This document shows positions 25,616 to 36,864 of a DNA stretch of 64,000 bases, in pieces. The translations under genes and the position numbers were made by a program. Source of the stretch: Larus michahellis (taxonomy: Eukaryota; Chordata; Aves; Charadriiformes; Laridae); contig NC_133901.1 of NCBI RefSeq assembly GCF_964199755.1, positions 6,611,016 through 6,675,015 on the forward strand, given 5' to 3'. Position 1 is the stretch's first letter. Each line of letters starts with the position of its first letter. The notes beneath the pieces were generated by a model. That model saw only the letters and a program-made list of their open reading frames with translations. It did no database searches and was not told the origin of the DNA.

Positions 25616-26239
25616 CAGCGAGAAAAGCCCTTTGCCTGCACTTCTGCAAACCCCTGGTGCTAAATTACTTCCAGTTGTGTTTTGCTCACACGATTTTTTT
25701 TCCAAGACAAAGGCTTTGCTTCAGAAATGACCTGATCTTTTTTTTCTTTTTTGCCCCCCTACTTATCTTTATGTGTGGGGTATGTTGACTCTGATAAAGC
25801 AATTTCATTTTAAATGAAGAAAAATTAGAAACTAGTAAACTTCAGCATATTAACAGACAGTGTGAAGGGCTAAACCAGATGAAGGCAGAGTGAATAGAAA
25901 TTCAAACCAGTAGGCGCGTGTTGTCTTGATTGTTAATAAAAGATTATTTTTCTAACGTGAGCATCTGGCTTCTCCAAAGAAAAGTGTCAGATGAAGAAAA
26001 TGATGGAGGGGAGGGAGTGCGATCCTCGTCACTTAACCACACAGAGCAGGTGCACTGTCATGTTATTCTTGGTTTTTACTCCTACCAGCAGATTTTGTCA
26101 GGTGGTTTATTGTGTCTATTTGGGGTATTTCCCATCATCTCCTCCTCTTGATTAGAAGTATGTTTCTGGTAGGAAGAGCTTGTAAGAAAAAAAGAACAGC
26201 CTTAAGAGATCTTTAAAAAGTCAATGAGCCTTCAAGATG
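25616..26239. other. Unique non-coding sequence
   Basis: AT-rich spacer between two CpG-raised patches. It contains a T-run near 25738-25753 and no recognisable gene. Confidence 0.5.
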
Positions 26240-26350
26240 ACAGCCCGAGTGTCGGCAGTGCCCGCTCGTGGTGACGATTTTAGCAGAGGGAAGGGGAAAA
26301 GGCCACTCCGCTTTTGTGACAGATGTCAAACGTCAGCGACGGCCAAAGAG
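26240..26350. other. CpG-raised patch
   Basis: About ten CpG in 110 bp, with GCCCGAG, GTCGGC, CCCGCTCG and CAGCGACGG words. It may form one regulatory neighbourhood with the patch at 25360-25615, but no TATA box, initiator or exon structure is evident. Confidence 0.4.
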
Positions 26351-28099
26351 CAACTCGGATAACAGGAGTGAGACAAGGCTTAGCAGATTACCTGCAATAT
26401 CTTTATTTCCTACATCTTTATGGCAGTTTTATTTTCACAGTGCAGGGGTGGATGTAGCTCCGAAGGAGAGGAAAAAAAAGTCCAGCCGATTCCCCATTTG
26501 CAGCTGACAGCTGATCAACAGGCAGGCAGCACAGCAGCGGCATTCGTTAATATGAATCACGTGTTGGTGTGACGCTGGCTTAAATTTGTTGTAATGGAGT
26601 TAGAAATATTTTACTGAACAGAACTTTAAAAGTGTAATTGCATGACAGAAAACAAATCTAATCATGAGGAGAAGCAGCTCAAGAACCCTTTGCAGTTTCA
26701 AACAGGGAGACGAGGTAGAAGGGACTGGCAATTTGATCTTTATGACGATAAGGATTTATGCTAGAACTAGCACTCCTGTTTCCTTGAATTAGCCAGATTT
26801 CCCAAAGCATACAGTACCCGGCTGAAATAAAAGTAGATTCTGCAAAGAACTTCAAAATAAAGTGCTGAAATGTCTCTTCAACAACAAAAGGAGTTGTTTA
26901 ATGCACTGCTCCCTTTGTCCCCCCCAACAAATATTGTGCCCGCGTTTGTGAGAGAGAAATAGATTCAGCCCTTCCTTAATTTACAGAGAAATCCAGCTTT
27001 GCTTTTTCTTGCCGAACAACATAGCTCTGCCTGCATTCGCAGTGTTATGTAGAGTAGACATCTTTAGGATATAATGAGGAAGACAAAACTGTGTATCTGA
27101 TTTTGAGAGGTGCTGGTGCTGTAAGCCAGACTAACCGGTACTGCCCGGCTCCTGTGACCTGAACAGGCAAAACAGCATCTCATTATTTTCCCTTAATTGC
27201 TCAAATAAGTCTATGGTCATTTTGCACCACCAGAGCAGCAGAGAGAAGCCAGAATGTAAAGGCAGCCCTATATCTTGACGTGATAAAGTATGTAATACCT
27301 TTTCTCATCCGGCTGTACTTGAGTCCTCTTTACACAACTCAGTTGACTGTTTAGATATATTTGAAAGCAGCAAAAGTGAGGTATTTCTCCAGTTCCGTTC
27401 TTCCCAAACATGATAATCTTGTTTACATAAGCACCATTTGAATTTACAGACAAATAAACCTTGAAAGAAGATTCATAAGACTCTGGGTGTGTTGCAAGTT
27501 CCAGTGATGCCAAACTGTAATGATAAAATTTGGAATAACATTAAATGTAGAATTAATGCTGGTATTCTAATGCAAATTTGAAACTGATTAGCATTACTAG
27601 TTTTAATAATATTAATAGCAACAATGTGGGATTAAATAAAGTGATATTGTTATCTGGGTTCTATGGAAAAGTTCCTTTTTTATTATTTTCTGATTGTAAT
27701 TTTGTATAAATTCAGAATCTCTTCACATTCCCCCATAGCAGAACACTTGCTCAGACCCTTCCCTTACTCTTGCATTATTTTTCAGTACAATTTCTGAGCG
27801 AACTTGCTTGGGAAAGTGTAATAGAACTACATAAATGCCTCCATGGAAGAAATTGTGTATAAAAACTGTATAAATTAAAGGTAAGAATTTCATAATTAAT
27901 TTTGTTCCTGCTTTTTCTTAAACCTCTTGTTAGAAGTAAATGTTTCAAAGCACTAAGAAGCAAGATGCACAATTTATCTGTTTCTGATAGATTCCGTATA
28001 AGCTTTTAAGAGACTTCTTTTACTAGATAAGTACAACTTAAAACATTTGCAGTTTTATCACCTTTTATCACCTCTATCAATGTTCTCATTACGCACCAA
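26351..28099. other. Unique non-coding sequence
   Basis: AT-rich. The part at 27510-27660 is very low in GC with ATTA/TAAT words and a perfect octamer ATGCAAAT at 27570-27577. No gene was recognised; a 10-bp tandem pair (TTTTATCACC twice) lies at 28053-28072. Confidence 0.5.
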
Positions 28100-28420
28100 A
28101 AATTATAAGAATGAACTTGATTTCACATTCTGACATATGAAAATGGTCAATGAGTGACGTGACTGCCTTAATGCATTCATTGTAAAATAAACATTCAAGG
28201 TTATTTATACTTCTATCACATTTAGGAAGAAATTCATCACTGCATGAAGCAACACAAAAAGTCGGGGCCTCCCCCTTTAACTCTTGAGTAACAAATTGTT
28301 TTAACTAGATTACTAACAATTATGAGTCATGACATGAACTTAAGAGTTTAATGTCGCTATTTAATCACACATGGATCGTACCCACCAAACAGCATTATGA
28401 CTCATTTTATCACCGTTTCA
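28100..28420. promoter_or_regulatory. Candidate regulatory block with AP-1/CRE-like words
   Basis: The block holds TGAGTGACGTGA (about 28151-28162, CRE-like), TGAGTCA (28323-28329) and TGACTCA (28398-28404), both exact AP-1 sites 75 bp apart. It also holds TAAT-type words, with no frame of any size. This composition is typical of vertebrate enhancers, but these words are short enough to occur by chance. The call is inference and needs conservation or chromatin evidence. Confidence 0.2.
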
Positions 28421-29489
28421 GCGTTTGTCCCGCAAGGATAATACTATACAAAAAGATCAATGAAACACAATAGATAAATTCAGCTCACTTATGCTCCTTT
28501 GTATCTTCCAGCCACCACAGCAATTGCACTTTGTAACAGCAAGTCCTCTACTTTCTTCAAAGACAAAACTTGTCTATGTTGAAAATACAGTCCGTAAGTA
28601 CATCGGCATAAATGGATAAAGCCATTTAAGTGTAGCTTAGTTAAGTATTTTAAATTAAATCTATTTGGGAAAGATTCTGGAAAACGGTGAAGGCAATAAT
28701 CAGATTTATGTTTGTAAAAATGACAAATGACAAAAAGCATTAAACAGCATATAAGTAAAACAAAAGAAGTAATTAGCTTAGTCAAGCAGGTGAATGAGAG
28801 ATGATAGGCAGTGGAGTGCCTAGTAGGCAACCCATTGAGACAAAAATTTATTAATTCAAATTTCTAAGTATCTAGATTGCTTTGTTAAGCGGAATGGAAA
28901 ATTAATTAAAAAAAATGAAAACAGTCATGACATTTAACTCCATTCAAACTGAAAATGCGGTGAATGAATCAGACATTCTGGGAAAATAAGAAGAGGAGAA
29001 AGTTCAATACTAAACATGTAAAAATTAAGTACGGAATTAATGTTTTTCAGCCTCTTGAGTATTTCCAGAGTGATACATCTCATCAGAGGTCTACCTTTTG
29101 TAGTTTGTCTTGGTCTCTACCTAATGGCTTAATCACAGAAAAATAATCTTTCTCTTTTCTTAGTTTTCCGCTTCATTTACTGATCATCTTCAACAAGGCA
29201 GGGTTGTGAAAAAAATTATCATGGAACTACAAATTTGAACATCCTGGGGAAAATTTTCAGAGCAGGAATGTACATTTCTCCTTGAAATTAAAATTCTCCC
29301 TTCACCATAGGCCCGTAAGCACTTTTGTCATAGTGTTAACAGGGTCTCTGATTTGCTTTCTTCTGCCGTCTTAACATACTTCATGTATTTAATGTAGACT
29401 GTCTAAATACAGAGTCTTTTACATAAAAGGCTGCCAGAGATACTGAAGAATGTTTGTGTGTCAGGCTGCTATTTCACATATAACCAGAA
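28421..29489. other. Unique non-coding sequence
   Basis: AT-rich with no recognisable repeat or RNA. The 113-codon frame at 28489-28830 minus is Phe/Leu/His-rich with no domain and no supporting signals. Confidence 0.5.
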
Positions 29490-29643
29490 TTTTATATACT
29501 TTATATATATATGTAAATATATATATCATTTATTATATTATAACATATATGCTTGTTATAAAATATTTAGCTTATATTTTATCCAATATTCTATTATATT
29601 TACTATAATGTAAAATTATAAAATATTTTATATATATAAAAAA
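29490..29643. repeat. AT-rich low-complexity DNA
   Basis: About 150 bp of almost pure A and T made of TATATA, TTATA and AAATATTT words, with only a handful of G or C. It is imperfect, not a clean TA microsatellite. Such DNA melts easily and is a common place for assembly or alignment gaps. Confidence 0.8.
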
Positions 29644-30693
29644 CCATAGTACATAATTCTAAACATATTAGGAAATTGGACCATCTACATGAAGAGTTCC
29701 CATGCCCAGAATCATGGTTACAGTGCTCCATCCCATATTCTGGGAAGTCATGGGAGTCCTTTTATCCAACATAGACCATGTTGAAGCCAAAGAAGGGTGA
29801 GACATGACCCTTGCTGTAATTAAGGAAGCATCTATTTCCTTTAATCTCCTGATACTTAACACGGACAATTGGCTTGTAGAACCACTTTAATTCATTCTGG
29901 AAAGCCAAATTCCCTGGGAAGGCAGTTCTAAGTACCTTAAAAAATTCCAGAGTAGGAAGATCGAGATCACTTTCCATTCTCAGTGTTAAGCATATACTTT
30001 TGTGTGAGGCTGATGGGAAACACCAATGGTCTAATCCTGCTCCCTTGTTCACTCTCGCTACTGTTCTGGCAAGTCAACCCATTACAGCCAGCGGGACTAT
30101 TCCACACGCGCAAAGAAATACTTACTGTGAGTAAGTGGGACAGAAAAGGCCCCTAGTGGCTGTGCTAAGAAACCTATTTAAAAAGTAGTTAGCGTTGGGC
30201 CAGGAGGAGTGTGCCAGAAAAATCCCATACTTCCAGCTAGAAATGTGCCAGACCCTGAGCTCAAAGGTCTGTAAATATTCTTATCACGCATGCTTAAGAA
30301 AGCATCCTGCATTTTTCACGAAACTTTAATTTATTTATAACTAAGCACAAGGCTAGATTCCCTTTCCAAGTTCACTTCAGCGTACAGTCATATGCAGGTA
30401 TAGAAACAGAAGTTATAGGCACAAATACTGAAAGGTGTTTTTTTTAATTACTTATGAAGAATATTTTATATGTTTGTATTTAATGTTATTGTTTTTGAAG
30501 AAATAACCAAGGTAAAATCGACTAACGCTGCCATGTATGCTTGATGAAGTAGACAGTGGAAATGAAAATAATTTGGGAAAACCATACATAAGATCAGAAC
30601 TTGCTTTTTGTTCAGAAGTTACAAATAAACAAATAGGAGGAGATACTGAAAAGATGTTTCACGTTTATGTGGAGGCTTTTGAGTTCAACCAGT
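29644..30693. other. Unique non-coding sequence
   Basis: No gene, RNA or repeat recognised. The 96-codon frame at 29762-30052 minus overlaps another in a second frame and has no domain. Confidence 0.5.
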
Positions 30694-30752
30694 GGGGGTG
30701 AGTGTGGTTTTTAGGGTTTTTTGAGGGTTTTTTTGTTTGTTTGTTTGTTTTT
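30694..30752. repeat. GT-rich tract ending in GTTT repeats
   Basis: G-runs at 30694-30698, 30714-30716 and 30725-30727 are followed by about four copies of GTTT (30735-30752). The composition is the same as the tracts at 9.6, 16.4 and 62.5 kb. Confidence 0.6.
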
Positions 30753-31805
30753 AACTTTGCACTAGCTTTTGATCCCAAGTCATGTCTGTGAATAATCAGA
30801 GAGGAAAATGGCTTCCATCATACAAGTGACGTTAGCCTAGTTTTCCTCTGGGAATAAGGAAGGCAACCATTCAAGCCTTAGTGGGAACGGCGGGGGATTA
30901 CACTGTTTTTCAGAAAGCTGCTTCTCCGCTGCGTTAACCCCAGCCGTGTTTCCTAACAAAAGGAGAATGGGACCTACGAGAGGAAGTGCTGCTGCTTTGC
31001 ATACTTTGTGAGCCCTCTGGTGCTCCTCAGTGCTTTGTAGATTAAAAATCAGAAGACATTTAGATTGTATTTATAACTGAGCGGCATGTTATGTATCATT
31101 AATAAATACAGGGTATTTACTTCGCTGTGCCATATATTTTCGTCATATAAGACATATTGGAGATACGTGGTTAGAAACCCTCCTTTATGTCCTACCTAAA
31201 ACAGCAGCACTGCACCTGGTGGAAATCCTTACCTGGCAGAAAATAGTACCGGAAAGTGAGTTTTCCTCAAAATACCCTTGTGGTTGTCCACATATTTTGT
31301 AACTACTCCAATCCTCAACAAGTTTTGGTTCAGACTGACTTATTTTTCTGAACGTAAAAACACAAGGATAGAGTCTATTTTTTTGAAAATAAACCTCGTT
31401 TCTTTAGAGGTGTTGTTGGGTTTCCCAAAAAGATATTAACTCCGGTTTGGCTTAATATTGATAGATATTTTTCTAGGAGTTCAATATCGAGTTAACTGTT
31501 CAAAGTTTGAGAGGAAAAAAAGGTAACGTACTGCACCCTTTTGGTCACAGGGAAACCTTCTGGGAAAGTCAGAGAGGAGAACCCATTGATCCTGTTTCTC
31601 TGTGATGAACAGGTCAGTGAAGAGCTGCGGTTTTGAGCTGCATTTCTGACCATTCGGGCGATGTTTTTCATTGAAGATGAACATTTAGCCACAGGGTGAA
31701 GTTTTACTGTACATTTTCTAATGTTAGCCTGTAGAAAAGCATTTTATTTTTAAGTCACTGTGCTCAATTGCACTTTAATGACAATGACAGATAATTCTGA
31801 TCTCA
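30753..31805. other. Unique non-coding sequence
   Basis: AT-rich. CTGCACCTGGTGG at 31210-31222 (reverse complement CCACCAGGTGCAG) partly resembles a CTCF core. Overlapping minus frames at 31481-31692 have no domain. No gene was recognised. Confidence 0.45.
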
Positions 31806-31809
31806 TTTT

Positions 31810-31875
31810 TGCAATTGCATTTGCATTCGCATTTGCATTTGCGTTTACATTTGCGAGGAAATGCAATTGCATTTC
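31810..31875. repeat. Hexamer (GCATTT) array bounded by TGCAATTGCA palindromes
   Basis: About 6.5 copies of a GCATTT-type hexamer occupy 31817-31855. Each side carries the palindrome TGCAATTGCA (31810-31819 and 31862-31871); the right one extends to a perfect 18-bp palindrome, GAAATGCAATTGCATTTC (31858-31875). Two exact octamer words ATTTGCAT lie at 31819-31826 and 31831-31838, with ATTTGCGT and ATTTGCGA variants following. Octamers are the classical POU-factor site and ATTGCAT is a C/EBP-like half site (family knowledge). Both strands are open across it, giving an Asn-Ala repeat on the minus strand, which is not a gene. Confidence 0.75.
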
Positions 31876-33683
31876 TTTCAGTGACATGCCAGGAAAAATA
31901 TATGACTGCTGTAGCACTTGCAAACAATCCACAATGAATAATTCACTGAGTGAGTTCAGAGTCGGTTTCTCAACATGGAATCATCATGAGCAGATTATAA
32001 TTTCCTCGAATGTATTCATGATTAGACTGAACTTTGGCGAGTTCCTTTCCTTTGTGGATTAGCTGTCAGCAATTAACTGCATGCCTGATTCTTGATATTT
32101 AGCATTTGAGGTGTGTTAATTCGTGGTGATGGGCTTTTATTGAATGCTTCGTTTTCTGCATGTCTCCAAAGGGATCAGCTGGAAGACGGCACGGAGAAAA
32201 GTTTATTAAACAAATATGGGACTTTGTGAATAAAGAAGGTGGTTTTTTTTTTTTTCGGAAGAAAATATTTCCCTCTTAACTAGAGCAGAACCAGACATCT
32301 GTTATGCAAAATAAAGAAGATTGTTTTCTATTAGAAACGAGGGAACGTTCACGGAGCGCTGAGGAGCCATCAGGGCAAATAAGGAAATGTGCCAGGAAGC
32401 GCAGACACACGAGGAGCGGTGCGCTGAGCCCGGCAGACTTCGTCTCTGGCAACAAAAGATGGTGGTATCTTACTTCTTCTTAAGCAAAACATCTTAAAAA
32501 TGACACAAATTAAGAGGAATAACTGAAATCTCTGTAAAATAAGGTGGGCTGCGCTTCCATACCCATTTTTAGTGTATCGAAGCCAGCACTGGCTCTGAGT
32601 TTAATAAGAATTGACGTGATTCTCACATTAACATTTCCACTGCTATTTTGGAAAAGCAAAAGTAAAGTCCTGCTGTGACAATATTTAATTTGTACTAGTG
32701 TGTTTATGTTTTAATCATACATCTTCCTTTGCATCTCCTTCTATGGTCAAGCTTTCTTCAATCCTAACAGAAATAGTTATTAGAGTCATTACACTATGTT
32801 TTATTTACCATACTAACATTTTAAAACTCTATGCCAAAAATAATTTGGTCTTATCTTTCACTTGGGATTCAGTTGAATTCTCTTCAACCTATGTCTAGCT
32901 GAATTCTGTCTTGATAATACAATTTATCAGATTCTGTGAAATAAGTGTTGCCTTTTAAAAGACATGCTGCTGCTGTTTACATCATTTCTTTTCACTTGCT
33001 GAAGATCACATGCATTTATTTTCCTTCTTCTCTGTGAATTACTTTCTCTGATTCTACTCTGGTATTGCTTTCCTCATGTATGAAAAACTCAGTAAAATGG
33101 CTGAAACATTTCAGAAACAGAAACACCGGGGAACAAAAGATTCGCAGCTTCTGAAGCGCGGGCTCCGTTGCAGAACAGTCGTGATCTCTGTCGTGATCTG
33201 CTCCATAACTCCGCTGCGTGGGTGGGTGTGATTTTTTTTCCCCTTTGTGTTCCCTGACTCAGAGTATTTGATAAAGTGTGCGGAGGAAGAGGAGAAGCGA
33301 GGGCGCAGAATAGCCATTAAAGCTCTACTTGTACTGCAATGAAATGCAAGTTCTTCCGTAAGAAATATGTCCTGAGCAAAGCAGGTGGGTTAAGACCCAG
33401 CCATGCACAACCCCCCCTGCGCGTACAATGGATTATGAAAGTCTTTCCATGATAAATGTGTTGTGGGCAGCAGCAGCCAGCAGTGCCGGGGAGTCCGCGG
33501 GGAGGATGCTGTGTTTAATGTCCTCTGGTGGGTCTATCACCTCTTTTCTTAGCTCTTACCTCATCATAACAATTTATATTATGGCTTATCGTAGTCCAAT
33601 AGCAGCACAGCAACGCGATAATGTGACACGAACCACGACCAGTATGATTTATTTGCCTGACAAAATTTCAAACTCCTAGAAAA
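31876..33683. other. Unique sequence with two CpG-raised patches
   Basis: About 10 CpG fall in 32338-32452 and about 13 in 33122-33310. The second also holds a tandem 12-mer, TCGTGATCTCTG followed by TCGTGATCTGCT (33179-33202), and an AP-1 word TGACTCA near 33257. Between them the DNA is AT- and pyrimidine-rich (32690-33080). No frame with a domain and no repeat family was recognised. Confidence 0.45.
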
Positions 33684-33862
33684 TGCAATGCAATAATATA
33701 ATATTGTAATATAAGAATAATATATAAGCATGTATTATAACATATAATAATACATTATTCTGTATAAAAATCCTGTAAGATTGTTTTTGCTAAATCTACT
33801 GCTTTAAAAAGATGTACATACATATATGTACGTTTATATAAATATTGCACATATATATTTAT
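33684..33862. repeat. AT-rich low-complexity DNA
   Basis: TAATA/ATATT-rich sequence at 33684-33770 and TATA/ACAT-rich sequence at 33811-33862, the latter with GTACAT and ATGTAC arms around a six-base centre. It is not a perfect simple repeat. Confidence 0.7.
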
Positions 33863-34439
33863 CTACAGATAGGAAGAATATACAGAGAAAATTCATTAAA
33901 ACTACAAAGCCAAAAGGAAAAATTCTGTAAGAATAAAGCTCTATTATCCCAATTCAAGAAAAAAAAAGAGGACAGAATATTTATAAACTCTTTACAGACT
34001 CTAGATAACTTAGTAACTCTGCACAGAAGAAGGGCTGAATGGAGAAAGGTGAAATGAGACGGAAGACAGTTTAATTGAATATACATCTATCAAAATTCTT
34101 CCTCAAACGATTGATGAAAAAATGACTGGCTAAACCTCTTCATTAATCAATTCCGTAACAAAAAATAGCATGTCAGGCACAGTTTCAGTCTTCATACTAC
34201 TTGATGGGTTTGCTTTAATTGTGAATTTATTACCAAAATAAACCTGAAAAGTAGATGAACTGGAAATAATCCATGTATAGCAAACTAGAGGTTACAATTA
34301 AAGTAGCTCTAACGCACCCTCTTCCTTGTACATGTACAACAGCCTTTGAAGCAATAACAATCACAGAAGAAAAATATAATCCATAAAATACCTTCAGATT
34401 GTATTAGCATTATACAACGGATCAAACTTACTCTTGAAG
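33863..34439. other. Unique non-coding sequence
   Basis: AT-rich with a purine-rich run near 33950-33980. Frames of 70 codons plus and 75 codons minus overlap here and cancel each other as evidence. Nothing was recognised. Confidence 0.5.
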
Positions 34440-35030
34440 TAAATTCATTGCCTTCGGTGGCGTTACATCGTAGACAAGTTCAGTTCAGTGTTTTTAATTT
34501 CCACCACGAGTATTGAACTGGGGAAGCGTGTTTAAGCTCGTAATTGGCACACCAATCTATGGAAGAGAAGTAAATATGCTTATTAATTAGGAGCTAAATA
34601 TTGACACATAGCGAGATTGAATTATATCACAACATCAAATGTAACTTGCTTAATGCACTGTTAAGTATCCAAATATTGTGTATATGGAATTGTAATTATA
34701 TGCTTGGATTCTGAACTAATTATATGGCAAGAAAAGATTTTTCCAAACGCTTGGAACTGACCTGTCTTTACCCTGACAGAAGTCAATGACAAAATAGCAT
34801 TAACCAGCATTGTGTTTTGTCCCAGCTATTACAACTCATCGCAAGGAAATGTTGCGTTGCTGCTTACATCTGCGAACGTGGGCTTTCCGTTAGGATACGT
34901 GCTCCTATACAAAGCTGTCACATTAAGAAAATCCTCAATTTATTTTTCAGTGTTGTACTTCATTACAGGGGAAAGCAGCGTCACTGAGCCTCATCTACTA
35001 CAGATTTAGCGTTTGTCTTCTGATAGCTTT
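34440..35030. promoter_or_regulatory. Candidate conserved non-coding block
   Basis: Dense in homeobox-type cores: GTAATTGG (about 34541), TTAATTAGG (about 34583), GTAATTATAT (about 34692) and CTAATTATAT (about 34715). Scattered CpG words (GGCGTTACATCG, AAGCGTG, GAACGTG) sit in otherwise low-GC DNA. The small frame at 34812-35009 plus has no domain. The description fits a developmental enhancer, but single-sequence evidence is weak. Confidence 0.18.
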
Positions 35031-35574
35031 GTGTCAGGCATGCAATATCACCTTCTTGGCAAAGAAAATGCAACAAATTCGGTAACAGTAACTTTTTATA
35101 GCATGTACAGATGTTCCTCAAAATGTAAGCATGAGAAAATAAACCTCTGAGAAAGGCAGAAGATTGTAACTTTTCACACAGGATTCAGACCTTCACAAGA
35201 AGCGACAGAATTTGCAGCACCATAAGGACTTTAGAAATCTCAAAAGCGTTGGTAGCAGAGAAAAACAGAAGGGAATAAGAATTACTAGTTCTGTATGAAT
35301 TATTAGATCATTGGTTACCCTGTTTCACATCATGCTTCCAGAATTTCCTTCCTATTTCAGAGGCATCAACCCTAACAGAATAAATTGATTTCAGTCCCTA
35401 TCTCAGTTTGATAAGATTCATTAAAAGCTGAAAAAACAGCAGGCTAGTTGCCTTAGAACCAAGAGGTGGAAATAAGTTAACACCTGTAGATACAAGTGGG
35501 AAGAAGAATAGTTTTTAAATGAAAACAATTTAATATATAGAAAAAAAATATGCAGTTTTTCACATGTGGCACTT
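35031..35574. other. Unique non-coding sequence
   Basis: AT-rich, no recognisable gene or repeat. The minus frame 35421-35732 runs into the T-rich tract and the CR1 and is an artefact of both. Confidence 0.5.
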
Positions 35575-35646
35575 TTTTGTGTTGTTTTTGTTTGTTTGTT
35601 TGTTTTGCTTTTTTTTTCTTTTTTTTTTTGTTTGCTTGTTTTTTCC
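35575..35646. repeat. T-rich low-complexity tract
   Basis: Mostly T with isolated G or C and three to four GTTT units (about 35588-35604), ending in a C5. It lies 25 bp left of the 3' terminus of the next CR1. On the element's strand it is an A-rich stretch just downstream of the insertion, so it may have been the insertion target or a later expansion. Confidence 0.6.
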
Positions 35647-35671
35647 CCCGTGGGAAACACTAGAGATATTT

Positions 35672-35896
35672 TCATAGAATCATAGAATTGTCTAGGTTGG
35701 AAGGGACCTTTAAGATCATCGAGTCCAACCATTAACCCAACAGTGCCAAACCCACCACTAAACCACGTCCCTCAGCGCACGTCTGCCCGGCTTTTAAATA
35801 CCCCCAGGGATGGTGAGTCAAGCTCTTCCCTGGGCAGCCTGTTCCCATGCTTGATAACCTTTCAGCAAAGAAATTTTTCCTAATATCCATCCAAAA
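35672..35896 (-). mobile_element. CR1 LINE 3' end, second subfamily (minus)
   Basis: It begins with TCATAGAATCATAGAATTG, the reverse complement of the CR1 terminal repeat. Then follow TCTAGGTTGGAAGGGACC, TTTAAGATCATCGAGTCC, CACCACTAAACCACGTCC, CTTTTAAATACCCCCAGGG, CTGGGCAGCCTGTTCCCATG and TTTTTCCTAATATCCATCC. The 'ttaagatcatcgagtcc' and 'caccactaaaccacgtcc' words set it apart from the 13-kb and 59-kb copies, which use a different 3'-UTR. It is truncated to about 225 bp and no coding part remains. The low divergence from the remembered family wording suggests moderate age. Confidence 0.9.
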
Positions 35897-36730
35897 CATT
35901 GAGAATGGGAAACTTTTAAATTAGATTAATTTCAGGGTATATTCTATTCCCAGTGGCTGAAAAGTTATGCCATTAGGGAATAAATATGCATACGTTGTTA
36001 GCATAATCACGTTAACAGCTTAAGTTCTGCCCCTGTAGCTGAAGTAAGAAAAAAAACTTCTCATTTAAATATGTTTTTTAGTGATAACTGTTATATCGGA
36101 TATCAAAGTAATACTATGTTAAAACATATACATATGCTATTATCATAGTCACAGGTCTGTGTAAATATCTGACTTGAAATACCTTTTAATAACTACTTTA
36201 AAATACTTCTACTTACAGACGATGATTATGCATTTAAAATAAATAAATAGGCATGCGTGCATGTGAAGATGAAAATAATTAGGATAAATAAAATAACTTA
36301 CACAACAAGGGTAGATGTAAGATTATGGCTGGTCCATTAAAGTCTATGAATATCTGCCCATTGACTTCAATTAGCTTTGAATTAGGCACTTAAACAGCAG
36401 GAAGCAAATGGAATATTCTATTTGATTATCCTGGTCAATGAGCAATGAATGCATAAAAATAACCGTCCACAGACCCCAATGGAATCGGCCTCACTAAACT
36501 AAGCTAAAGAACGGCAACTTTTCACAATGTTATCCTTACTTATTTTTTTTCTGCCCAAAGCATTCTGGGTATTTCAGAGGTAAAGCAGAACCAACTTCTA
36601 CGTCTACGATGAATTTAGGTGCAGTTTCAAGGTTGCTGAAGAACAGGGGTCCACAAGAACACATTGGTATTATTGAAAAGTAATTTTAAGACCATATTTT
36701 TTCATGGTTTCAAATAATTTTTCACTACAG
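35897..36730. other. Unique non-coding sequence
   Basis: AT-rich. It includes a possible ancient repeat scrap at 36357-36390 and ends in a splice-acceptor-like TTTTTCACTACAG at about 36718-36730. Confidence 0.5.
36357..36390. repeat. Possible ancient amniote repeat scrap
   Basis: CCCATTGACTTCAATTAGC followed by TTTGAATTAGGCAC resembles the 'cccattgacttcaatggga' core that recurs in old reptile and bird repeats. The family is not identified and the match is short. Confidence 0.3.
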
Positions 36731-36864
36731 AGCCCAGAAGACGCGTTACGTGCTCAGAAACACAGCCAGGAGCCAGTTCAAATAGAAAAAAAGACATCAC
36801 GACCTTAGGCAAGCCCTGCAGGGCTCCTACCTCCACCTTCTGCAGCGGTCAGCAGAAGTGGCAG
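36731..36864 (+). other. Candidate exon of unknown transcript
   Basis: The stretch is preceded by a T-rich tract ending TTTTTCACTACAG and followed by a near-perfect donor, GGCAG then GTGAGTG (donor GT at 36865). The 134-base interval is richer in GC and CpG than its flanks. One of three frames (third base onward) is open through the donor; the other two have stops. The deduced peptide shows no domain and there is no clear partner exon, so a non-coding exon or a chance pairing of sites is at least as likely as coding. Confidence 0.2.

Noticed and set aside
25340..25705. 121-codon minus frame over a CpG patch
   Set aside because: GC-richer DNA has fewer stop codons; rival plus-strand frames cover the same bases and no motif is present.
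31750..32062. Frames with alternating Asn-Ala (minus) and Phe-Ala (plus) repeats
   Set aside because: They are translations of the GCATTT hexamer array and have no other coding support.
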